From contig JALOPK010000192.1 of the NCBI GenBank assembly GCA_025453925.1, forward strand, positions 1-7,756: a stretch of DNA of 7,756 nucleotides, written 5' to 3'. Position 1 is the stretch's first letter, and each line of letters starts with the position of its first letter. The position numbers and the translations under genes were made by a program. The notes below the pieces were generated by a model. That model was not told the origin of the DNA. It ran no database searches and was given only the letters and a program-made list of their open reading frames with translations. Below are positions 1-6,129 of the stretch, in pieces. The stretch is from Candidatus Eiseniibacteriota bacterium (GTDB taxonomy: Bacteria > JAFGKV01).

Positions 1-2
1 TG

Positions 3-2087
3 AAGGCGCCATCCGCATCAGAGCATCCCAAGGAAGTGACCGAGGTCATTCATGGCGTGGACGTTCGGGATGACTGGCGTTGGCTCGAGAACATCGAGTC
101 ACCCGAAGTCGTACAGTGGATCCAGGCTCAGGACGAGAGAACGCGCCACCATCTCGAACAACTGCCACTCCGGAAGCCCATCCTTGATCGGCTCATGGAC
201 CTATGGAGCGGGGAGCGATGGCTCCTGCCACGCAAACGCGGGGCATGGCACTTCTTCGAACGGGGCGATCATGGGCAGGCGTTCCTGGATGTCTACCGTT
301 CCCATGAGCCGCTGGGGCAGGGCGAGTGTGTCCTGGATCGAAACGAGCTCTACAAGACGGAAGGTCTCGCGTGTTCCGAGTGGGAGGCGAGCCCAGACGG
401 CTCGCTGATTGCCTACTCGCTCTCGGAGAAGGGGTCGGACTGGCGGGAGTGGCGCATTCGTGACATTGCAGCGGGCAGAGACCTCGATGACCGGATCGTC
501 GGGGTCAAGGCGCTTTCGGTGTCATGGGATAGAGATGGGAGCGGGTTCTGCCAGTGTCGACTTGAGCCGCCGCTCGACGGCTCCCGGCTGGTCCATCCTG
601 CACGGACCACTGGTGTCACCCACCATCGTCTCGGCGCCAATCAGAATGAGGACCAGGTCGTTTTCGCCCGCTCCGACGACCGTGAGTGGGTCTACACCTG
701 CGAGGCGACCAGTGATCGGCACTACCTGATCATTTCGACCTCGCGGGGTACCGCTCGTGAGGTCGAGGTCTTCGCCAAGGATCTGGCGAACCCTTGGGCC
801 GCGGCAGTGGAGCTGTTCCTGGGTGCACCCGGGAGGTACTCGTATGTCGGCTCTCACGGAGGGTTGGCCTTCTTCCTGACGGATCACGCCGCGGGGCGGC
901 GCAGGCTTGTCGTGGTCGACCTGCGGGGGCCTCAGGCGGGCGATGTGACGGAGATCCTCCCCGAGCTTGGCGATGTGCTCTGCGATGCGCGGATTGTGGG
1001 AGATCATCTGATTGCGCTGTTTCTCCACAACGCGTACCACCGGATGCTGATCTTCGATCTTGAGGGGCGATTCGAGGGCGAGGTACGTCTGCCCGGCAGG
1101 GGGACTGTCGAACTTGGGGAAGCAGCCCCCGACGATGATTGCCTGCTTTTCTCCTACACGGATTTCCTGACCCCTCGGATCTGCTTTCGGCTTGAGGCAG
1201 CCGCCTTGGATCCAACCGCGATTGCGAGGTGCTCAATTCCCTTCGTAGCGGACGGCTACGCCACCGAACAGGTTTTCTGCACGAGCAGGGACGGCACGCG
1301 AGTATCCATGTTCCTCTCGGGCAGTCGTGGGGCCTTGAAGTGCCGGCCGAGCCCAGTGTTCCTCTATGGCTATGGGCGGGGCGGTCACTCCCTGACGCCC
1401 ATGATGTACACATGGATGGTCCCCTGGTTGGAACGCGGCGGGGTGTGTGCCGTGGTGAACGTGCGTGGAGGGGGGGAGTACGGCCGTGATTGGCACCAAG
1501 CGGCGATGAAACAGCACAAGCAGCGGTCGGTCGATGACTTCGTTGCTGCCGCGGAGTGGCTGGTAGCCACCGGCCGAACCTCGAATGACTTGCTCTCGGC
1601 GGCGGGATGGAGTGGTGGCGGAACCCTGGTGGGTGCAGCAGTGGTGCAGCGGCCCGACCTGTTCGCGGCGTGCGTCGTGGGCGCGGGTGTCTTGGATCTG
1701 ATTCGATTCTCTCGCTTCACCGTCGGTCGGGCATGGCTGACGGAATTCGGCTCGCCGGATGATCCGGAGGAATTCGCGGCGCTGCTCAAACTGTCGCCGT
1801 GTCACAACATACGACCTGGGGTTCGCTACCCCGCAACGATCATCCTCACCGGCGATCACGATGACCGCGTATTCCCGGGCCACAGCTACAAGTTCTCTGC
1901 GGCCCTCCAGGCAGCGCAGGCCGGCGACGCCCCGATCCTGCTCCGCGTGGAGCACGGAGCAGGGCATGGGCCGGGCGTCCCTCTGACGAAAGGCCTTGCG
2001 CCCATAGGGGACGCGTTGGCCTTCCTGGCCCACGCCGTGGGCATGGGTGGCGCCTATGCCCACGGGGACGATCCCCCGATCTCGTGA
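3..2087 (+). CDS. Prolyl oligopeptidase family serine peptidase (S9A), 5' end at or beyond the window edge
   Basis: Cytosolic-type peptidase expected to cleave short peptides after proline; no signal peptide is visible. Numbering from the GTG at 36, the N-terminal part (about 1-60) has the family's HG-x-V-x-D-x-x-RWLE segment, followed by a region expected to form the beta-propeller (about 65-400) and a C-terminal alpha/beta hydrolase domain. Catalytic residues are Ser526 (in GWSGGG), Asp609 (in DHDDR) and His644 (in GAGHG). Arg611 matches the substrate-binding Arg of DDR. Trp567 matches the S1-pocket Trp, with the same 41-residue spacing from the Ser as in porcine POP (S554/W595). GYG, NVRGGGEYG and QRPDLF motifs are also present. 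The GTG at 36 is probably not the start: the frame stays open to base 3, AAGGA lies only one base before it, and bases 1-2 are TG, as if an ATG began one base outside the window. That start gives the usual length of about 695 residues. Odd: the elbow is GWSGGG, not the usual GGSNGG. Family call is very sure; substrate is not. Confidence 0.93.
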   Translation, partial: KAPSASEHPKEVTEVIHGVDVRDDWRWLENIESPEVVQWIQAQDERTRHHLEQLPLRKPILDRLMDLWSGERWLLPRKRGAWHFFERGDHGQAFLDVYRSHEPLGQGECVLDRNELYKTEGLACSEWEASPDGSLIAYSLSEKGSDWREWRIRDIAAGRDLDDRIVGVKALSVSWDRDGSGFCQCRLEPPLDGSRLVHPARTTGVTHHRLGANQNEDQVVFARSDDREWVYTCEATSDRHYLIISTSRGTAREVEVFAKDLANPWAAAVELFLGAPGRYSYVGSHGGLAFFLTDHAAGRRRLVVVDLRGPQAGDVTEILPELGDVLCDARIVGDHLIALFLHNAYHRMLIFDLEGRFEGEVRLPGRGTVELGEAAPDDDCLLFSYTDFLTPRICFRLEAAALDPTAIARCSIPFVADGYATEQVFCTSRDGTRVSMFLSGSRGALKCRPSPVFLYGYGRGGHSLTPMMYTWMVPWLERGGVCAVVNVRGGGEYGRDWHQAAMKQHKQRSVDDFVAAAEWLVATGRTSNDLLSAAGWSGGGTLVGAAVVQRPDLFAACVVGAGVLDLIRFSRFTVGRAWLTEFGSPDDPEEFAALLKLSPCHNIRPGVRYPATIILTGDHDDRVFPGHSYKFSAALQAAQAGDAPILLRVEHGAGHGPGVPLTKGLAPIGDALAFLAHAVGMGGAYAHGDDPPIS

Positions 2088-2094
2088 CCGTGAT

Positions 2095-2114
2095 CCATCC
2101 GTCGCGACCGATGG
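2095..2114. other. Near-perfect 20-bp palindrome after the peptidase stop
   Basis: Nine of ten base pairs are symmetric about 2104/2105, the only mismatch being C2100/C2109; the arms are CCATC and GATGG around GTCGCGAC. It begins 8 bases past the peptidase TGA. It could be a dimeric regulator site or the foot of an mRNA 3' hairpin. There is no T-tract, so a classical terminator is not supported. Confidence 0.5.
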
Positions 2115-2117
2115 CGC

Positions 2118-2148
2118 CCCCACAGAACACGGAGCGCCTACCGTGGGG
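2118..2148 (+). terminator. Weak hairpin, possible terminator of the peptidase gene
   Basis: CCCCAC (2118-2123) can pair with GTGGGG (2143-2148) across a 19-nt loop, followed by CTTCT. The stem is short, the loop long and the T-run poor, so this is only a candidate. It sits between the peptidase stop and the next promoter, where an end of transcription is expected. Confidence 0.22.
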
Positions 2149-2222
2149 CTTCTGACGCTCAAGGATCAATAGCCCGCTTCGCCCTCTCCCACAACGAATA
2201 GACTCGGCCGCCCACACCCCCC

Positions 2223-2251
2223 TTGACATTCGCCGGCACGTATGTTATACT
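2223..2251 (+). promoter_or_regulatory. Strong sigma70-type promoter with extended -10
   Basis: The -35 box TTGACA (2223-2228) is a perfect consensus. A 17-base spacer leads to TATACT (2246-2251), one base off TATAAT. TG at 2243-2244, one base before the -10 box, is the extended -10 motif. Transcription should start near 2257-2259, leaving a leader of about 78 nt before the regulator gene. This is the only clear promoter upstream of the five-gene transporter operon. The -10 box is overlapped by a palindrome, so it is probably repressed by default. Confidence 0.85.
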
Positions 2252-2266
2252 GTGCATGTACACTAT
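2247..2266. promoter_or_regulatory. Imperfect palindrome over -10/+1, probable operator of the GntR-type regulator
   Basis: The 20 bases ATACTGTGCATGTACACTAT are centred at 2256/2257, and 8 of 10 base pairs are symmetric (mismatches at 2250/2263 and 2254/2259). The site covers most of the -10 box and the expected start point, so a dimer bound here would block RNA polymerase. GntR-family repressors bind such short inverted repeats, and YtrA-type members usually control their own operon. The right-hand TACACT resembles the half-site I recall for Bacillus YtrA, but here the two halves abut instead of being separated by a spacer. The palindrome and its position are seen; binding is inferred. Confidence 0.6.
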
Positions 2267-2335
2267 TAACAGAAGATACACAAGACACAGAGAAGGAACG
2301 TACATGCGCGTCGGAGGAACAGGAAGGAGCCGGCC

Positions 2336-2719
2336 ATGAGTTTGCGGGTCGTGATCTCCAATTCGTCTCCCGATCCGATCTACGAGCAGATCTCCCGGCA
2401 GATCAAGGGGCAGATCATCTCGGGTGATCTGGGAGAGGGTGATGCGCTCCCCTCGATCCGCGGGCTGGCTCAGGATCTCCAGATCAGCGTGATCACCACA
2501 AAACGGGCCTATGAGGAGCTGGAGCGCGAGGGGTTCATCGACACCGTCGCCGGCAAGGGATGCTTCGTTGCCGCCCAGAATAGGGAACTGCTCCGCGAGA
2601 AGCGGATGAAGCTAGTGGAGGAGAAACTGGCTGCCGCGGTGTCCGCGGCGCAGATGCTGGGCATCGGTCTCGCGGAGCTCGAAGAGATGCTGCAGCTTCT
2701 CTACCGTGAGGAGGCTTGA
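2336..2719 (+). CDS. GntR-family transcriptional regulator, YtrA subfamily
   Basis: Small cytosolic repressor of 127 residues. The winged helix-turn-helix fills residues 12-80: helix PIYEQISRQIKGQIISG (14-30), the GntR-typical LPSIRGLAQDL (38-48), recognition helix SVITTKRAYEELEREG (51-66), and the wing ending in GKGCFV (73-78). Only about 47 helical residues follow (about 81-127), far shorter than FadR or HutC effector domains and matching the YtrA type, where this tail dimerises. The start ATG is firm: AGGAAGGAG (2321-2329) lies 6 bases upstream. It is first in the operon, and its TGA is one base from the TTG of the first ATPase gene. It probably senses a signal and represses the promoter at 2223-2251; the ligand is unknown. 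Confidence 0.93.
   Translation: MSLRVVISNSSPDPIYEQISRQIKGQIISGDLGEGDALPSIRGLAQDLQISVITTKRAYEELEREGFIDTVAGKGCFVAAQNRELLREKRMKLVEEKLAAAVSAAQMLGIGLAELEEMLQLLYREEA
2708..2714 (+). promoter_or_regulatory. Ribosome-binding site that fixes a TTG start
   Basis: GAGGAGG lies inside the last codons of the regulator gene, 6 bases before TTG 2721. A GTG at 2706 is in the same frame but overlaps this site and has no Shine-Dalgarno of its own at good spacing, so the ATPase most likely starts at the TTG. Confidence 0.65.
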
Positions 2720-2720
2720 G

Positions 2721-3605
2721 TTGAACGCAGTATTGGACGTACAAGGGTTGTGCAAAAGCTACCGGGGATTCCGACTGGAGAATGCCTCGTTCTCGCTCCC
2801 CACCGGGTTCGTCATGGGGCTGATCGGCCCAAACGGTGCAGGCAAGACTACCCTCATCCGCCTGATCATGAACCTGATCCGTCCCAATGCCGGGCAGATC
2901 AGGGTTTTCGGGCTGGATCACCAGGACGATGAGGTCGCCATCAGGTCGCGCATCGGCTTCGTGTACGACACGCCGTGCTACGACCCCGGCGCACGTCTTC
3001 ACACCATCGCCCGCACCCTTGCGCCGTTCTACCCAACCTGGGATGAACAGGAATTCGACCGGCTGATGTGTGAGTTTGAGCTGCCGCACCATAAGAAGTT
3101 CAAGTCACTCTCCCACGGGATGACCAACAAGTTTGCCCTGGCTCTGGCCCTGGCCCACCACCCCGACCTGCTGGTCATGGATGAGCCTACCTCTGGCCTG
3201 GACCCCGTGTTCCGCCACGAGCTCATCGAACTGCTCCGCGACCGCATGGGCGATGGCCGACTTTCCATCCTCTTCTCCACCCACATCACCACCGATCTCG
3301 AACGCTTCGCCGACTACATCACCTCCGTCCGCAAAGGCCGCATCGTCTTCAGCCAATCCCGAGACGACATCCTCGACTCATGGTCAGTAGTGAAGGGGGG
3401 CACCGAACTGCTCAACCCCGCTCTCGGCGCTCATTTGAAGGGCGTTCAGCGCGGCATCGCTGGCGTTCGCGCGCTCACCCATGACATCAACGGCCTTCGA
3501 CCCTACCTGAGCGGCGGCACGGCGGTCGAGCGGGCCTCTCTAGACGACATCATGGTCTTTCTCGACAGCGACGATGAACCCGCCACCCTCAAGGTGGCAG
3601 CCTGA
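2721..3605 (+). CDS. ABC transporter ATP-binding protein 1 (YtrB/BcrA-like)
   Basis: Nucleotide-binding subunit of an ABC exporter, 294 residues from TTG 2721 (299 if GTG 2706 is used). In order: Walker A GPNGAGKTT (36-44), Q-loop region IGFVYDTP (78-85) with Asp in place of the usual Gln, signature LSHGM (130-134) instead of LSGGQ, Walker B LLVMDEP (150-156), D-loop SGLD (158-161), H-loop His188. The APFYPTWDE block (101-109) is shared with the second ATPase, as is the C-terminal AVERASLDDIMVFL segment (268-281). The last 80 or so residues form the extra domain typical of bacitracin/lantibiotic-export-like ATPases. It is translated right after the regulator and lies 9 bases before the first permease, its likely partner. 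Substrate unknown. Confidence 0.94.
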   Translation: MNAVLDVQGLCKSYRGFRLENASFSLPTGFVMGLIGPNGAGKTTLIRLIMNLIRPNAGQIRVFGLDHQDDEVAIRSRIGFVYDTPCYDPGARLHTIARTLAPFYPTWDEQEFDRLMCEFELPHHKKFKSLSHGMTNKFALALALAHHPDLLVMDEPTSGLDPVFRHELIELLRDRMGDGRLSILFSTHITTDLERFADYITSVRKGRIVFSQSRDDILDSWSVVKGGTELLNPALGAHLKGVQRGIAGVRALTHDINGLRPYLSGGTAVERASLDDIMVFLDSDDEPATLKVAA

Positions 3606-3614
3606 GGAGGAATC

Positions 3615-4325
3615 ATGGATACGATCACGGCGATCCCCGCCCGGTCAGTTTTGCCTCTTCTTTGGCGCAAGCATCTCATGCTGAACACCCGGGGCATCAT
3701 CTTATACGCGGCCATGATCCTGGTGTATCTCGGATGGTGGGCGCATGCCTCAGACCGGCCGGTCCCCTATCTGGTCATGGGTAGTTTCATGGTGGCCCTG
3801 CTACCCGTTACCATCCTCGCGAGGGAGCACAAGGACGGCGGCATACGCCTGAGCTGCAGTCTCCCGGTGACCCGGCGCACCATCGTGATCGCCAATCTCT
3901 CTCTGGCACTGCTTCTCTCTGTGGCCGGGGGCATCTGCATGTTCGGACTGCCCCTGATCCCCGGGGTTGGCACGCTGGCCGCGGGGCAGGTCCTGAGCGG
4001 GTGGAATGTGCTGCTTGTCTTGTCTGTCCTGACGATCGTCTCCCTGTTCATCTACCCGTCCCTTACTCGATTCGGCCCGCTGGGGCTCATGGTGGGGCTT
4101 GCCGGAATGCAGATTATCGGCACGGTAGTGCTCGTGCTGACCGCCAGCGGAGTCATCAAGGGCGGGATCCGCGGCCTCGTGGGCTGGATCTGGGGCACGG
4201 TCGAGGGCGTGAAGGGTGCACTCGGGTCACTGGGCTTCGTTGCTGTTGTGCTCGTGGTGCTTGCTCTGGTCAATGGTCTGACCTACGCGCTCTCCCTTCA
4301 CTTGTTCCAGAGACTGGAGGCCTGA
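3615..4325 (+). CDS. ABC-2-type permease 1, six TM helices
   Basis: Integral inner-membrane subunit of 236 residues. Hydrophobic segments lie at about 26-43, 51-69, 90-113, 130-149, 156-180 and 207-229, giving the six-helix ABC-2 pattern. The loop after TM2 carries AREHKDGGIRLSCSLPVTRRTIVIAN (split as residues 69-94), the E...L.SLPVtRr.iV motif of ABC-2 permeases of the YtrC/D-like ABC2_membrane_5 kind; it probably contacts the ATPase. GAGGAGG (3604-3610) overlaps the previous stop and lies 4 bases before ATG 3615. The second permease has the same SLPVsRRqIV motif, so the two are diverged paralogues. The TM3-TM4 loop is rich in Gly, Leu and Pro, with no extracytoplasmic enzyme domain. The transported compound cannot be inferred. 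Confidence 0.88.
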   Translation: MDTITAIPARSVLPLLWRKHLMLNTRGIILYAAMILVYLGWWAHASDRPVPYLVMGSFMVALLPVTILAREHKDGGIRLSCSLPVTRRTIVIANLSLALLLSVAGGICMFGLPLIPGVGTLAAGQVLSGWNVLLVLSVLTIVSLFIYPSLTRFGPLGLMVGLAGMQIIGTVVLVLTASGVIKGGIRGLVGWIWGTVEGVKGALGSLGFVAVVLVVLALVNGLTYALSLHLFQRLEA

Positions 4326-4328
4326 AAC

Positions 4329-5315
4329 ATGGATATGGCGCTTGAGGTTCGTGGTCTCCGCAAGGCCTATCCGGGATTTCTGCTCGATGACATCAGCCTA
4401 GAAGTACCCGCGGGCTCTGTCATGGGGTTGGTTGGCCCCAACGGAGCCGGAAAGACCACACTGATCAAACTGATTCTCGATCTCGTGCGTCGCGACAGCG
4501 GCACCATAAGGCTCTTAGGTCTCGATCCCGTCGGGCATGGCACTGTCAGGCGACGCATCGGCGTGGTTCACGAGATGCCACGGTACCCACACCATCTGAC
4601 TCTAGCGGAAATCGGCTCTACTATTGCCCCCTTCTATCCCACATGGGATGAGAGAGCATTCCGGCGGCACCTGCAGGCGTTCGACTTATCGCCGCGCCAG
4701 CGGTTCGGGAGGCTCTCCCGTGGCATGAAGACCAGGTTCGTCCTTGCCGCGGCATTGAGCCATCACGCGGAGCTGCTCCTGCTCGACGAGCCGACCTCGG
4801 GTCTTGATCCGGTGTTTCGTCGCCGACTTCTGGATGTCCTCCGGGGTGAGCTTCAGGACGAGAAGACCACCCTTCTCTTCTCAACCCATATCACCGGTGA
4901 CCTGGATCATCTCGCGGACTATGTCAGCGTGCTCATTGCGGGCAGGGTGATCTTGAGCGAGCGCATGGACGAGGTGTCGGCTTCCTGGGGCGTGGTACGC
5001 GGCACACCAGAGTCGCTGCCACGGCTGCGCGGTGTGCTTCGAGGAATCCGGGAGACGGCGGTGGGCTTCGATGCGGTGACCAACGACGCTCCCCGTGTGC
5101 GGAAAGCCGGAGGAGACGCCGTGGTGGTGGAACGAGCCTCGGTGGAGGACATCCTGGTGCACCTCGCCCGAGAGGAGAAGATGTCGGGGGAGATGGTGAA
5201 CGCCGACCGCCGAACATCCACGATGGAACGTCGAAATACTGAAGGGACGCATCGTGACGATGCGGGCTTGGAATCCGACGTGGTATCGTCTCGCCGCACG
5301 GGAGGAGCCCTATGA
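4329..5315 (+). CDS. ABC transporter ATP-binding protein 2 (YtrB/BcrA-like), with extended C-terminus
   Basis: Second ATPase, 328 residues, a clear paralogue of the first. Walker A GPNGAGKTT (36-44), Q-loop region IGVVHEMP (77-84) with Glu where Gln is usual, APFYPTWDE (100-108), signature LSRGM (129-133), Walker B LLLLDEP (149-155), SGLD (157-160), H-loop His187, and VVERASVEDILVHL (266-279) near the end. The start ATG at 4329 is 8 bases after GGAGG (4316-4320); an ATG at 4335 is possible but too distant. After the shared domain about 45 residues (284-328) extend further: polar, low complexity, Arg/Thr/Ser-rich and absent from ATPase 1. They end in an ATGA overlap with the next gene, so this tail may be a read-on from a lost earlier stop. 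Probably pairs with permease 2, or with ATPase 1 as a heterodimer. Confidence 0.94.
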   Translation: MDMALEVRGLRKAYPGFLLDDISLEVPAGSVMGLVGPNGAGKTTLIKLILDLVRRDSGTIRLLGLDPVGHGTVRRRIGVVHEMPRYPHHLTLAEIGSTIAPFYPTWDERAFRRHLQAFDLSPRQRFGRLSRGMKTRFVLAAALSHHAELLLLDEPTSGLDPVFRRRLLDVLRGELQDEKTTLLFSTHITGDLDHLADYVSVLIAGRVILSERMDEVSASWGVVRGTPESLPRLRGVLRGIRETAVGFDAVTNDAPRVRKAGGDAVVVERASVEDILVHLAREEKMSGEMVNADRRTSTMERRNTEGTHRDDAGLESDVVSSRRTGGAL

Positions 5316-5998
5316 CCCTGGCATTGCTTCGAATGGATTGGATCGCGATGCGAGGCGGCCTTCTGATCCTTGTGCCCTTCTATCTCGGAAACGCGGTACT
5401 CTTCGGGTTTCACGAGGGATCGTATATAGGGGCACATGGGGTACTCGCGGTACTCCTGCTGCTGGTGACCCTCCTGAACGAGGACCGCAACGCTACCCTG
5501 AGCGAAGTGGCCAGTCTTCCCGTCTCACGACGTCAAATCGTGGTGGCGCGATATGCCTGGGCTGCGACGATGATGGTCTACTGCTACGGCCTGGCCCTCC
5601 TCTACGATGTCGCCCTGGTGCACTGGATCCCGCGGTTCGCCGTCGATTCCGGGGCCCTTGTCTCTTCCACACGCGTCCTGATTTACGCGACTGTCGTGAC
5701 TCTTCAAATCGCCATCCTCCTCCCCCTGTACTACCGGTGGGGTCTGGCTACTGCGATGGGCGGACTCGCCGTGGCGGCGCTCATTGGTCTCACGTCGCTC
5801 TCTGCAATTGTGATGGCGCTGAGCGGCTCGGCCTGGCGCCTCGGCCCACGAACCGCGATGTTGGCGGTGTTTGGCCGTACGCCTCCTCGGTGGATGACGC
5901 TCCCCGAGTTCACGGTGATCTGGACTTTGGTGCTAGTCGCGATCCTGGTTGTGTCGGCGTGGCTCGCGGTGCGAGGCCTCAAGGCGCGGGAGCTGTAG
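5312..5998 (+). CDS. ABC-2-type permease 2, six TM helices
   Basis: Inner-membrane subunit of 228 residues. Hydrophobic segments lie at about 16-34, 39-55, 82-104, 120-139, 146-170 and 201-220. The loop after TM2 has NEDRNATLSEVASLPVSRR (56-74) followed by QIVVARY, the same motif block as in permease 1. The start ATG overlaps the upstream TGA (ATGA at 5312-5315) and GGAGGAG (5301-5307) lies 4 bases upstream, so translation is probably coupled to ATPase 2 and stoichiometry kept close to 1:1. This is the last gene of the operon; no convincing terminator is seen in the 131 bases that follow. Confidence 0.87.
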   Translation: MTLALLRMDWIAMRGGLLILVPFYLGNAVLFGFHEGSYIGAHGVLAVLLLLVTLLNEDRNATLSEVASLPVSRRQIVVARYAWAATMMVYCYGLALLYDVALVHWIPRFAVDSGALVSSTRVLIYATVVTLQIAILLPLYYRWGLATAMGGLAVAALIGLTSLSAIVMALSGSAWRLGPRTAMLAVFGRTPPRWMTLPEFTVIWTLVLVAILVVSAWLAVRGLKAREL

Positions 5999-6017
5999 GC
6001 GGGCGTTGGGTTGAGCC

Positions 6018-6038
6018 TGAAGCGTGAAGCGTGAAGCG
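6018..6038 (+). repeat. Tandem repeat, three perfect copies of TGAAGCG
   Basis: Three head-to-tail 7-bp units (6018-6024, 6025-6031, 6032-6038) in the 131-base gap between permease 2 and the nucleotidyltransferase. Copy number could vary by replication slippage. No promoter with recognisable -35/-10 boxes is seen in this gap. Confidence 0.8.
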
Positions 6039-6129
6039 CGAGGGCTGGAGCAGGACAGAAGCCCCAACTTCAGTCCACATCGTGGCATCAGTCCTGCAGC
6101 CGGATGAGCCAGGGAAGGATGGAAGAGCC

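Noticed and set aside
1233-2162. 309-codon open frame on the minus strand
   Set aside because: It lies wholly opposite the prolyl oligopeptidase, whose catalytic motifs are all in place. Long antisense frames are expected in GC-rich coding DNA, and its product has no recognisable domain.
2242-2427. 61-codon frame across the operon leader
   Set aside because: It overlaps the regulator start in another frame, has no ribosome-binding site, and its start lies at the -10 box, upstream of the expected transcript start.
5254-6027. 257-codon open frame on the plus strand overlapping permease 2
   Set aside because: The overlapping frame at 5312-5998 has six TM helices, the SLPVSRR motif and a good ribosome-binding site. 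The 257-codon frame is Arg/Pro/Gly-rich with no domain and is a shadow.
6031-6129. N-terminal extension of the nucleotidyltransferase from GTG 6031
   Set aside because: It starts inside the TGAAGCG repeat, has no ribosome-binding site, and its residues do not belong to the fold. GTG 6130 has Shine-Dalgarno-like sequence upstream.
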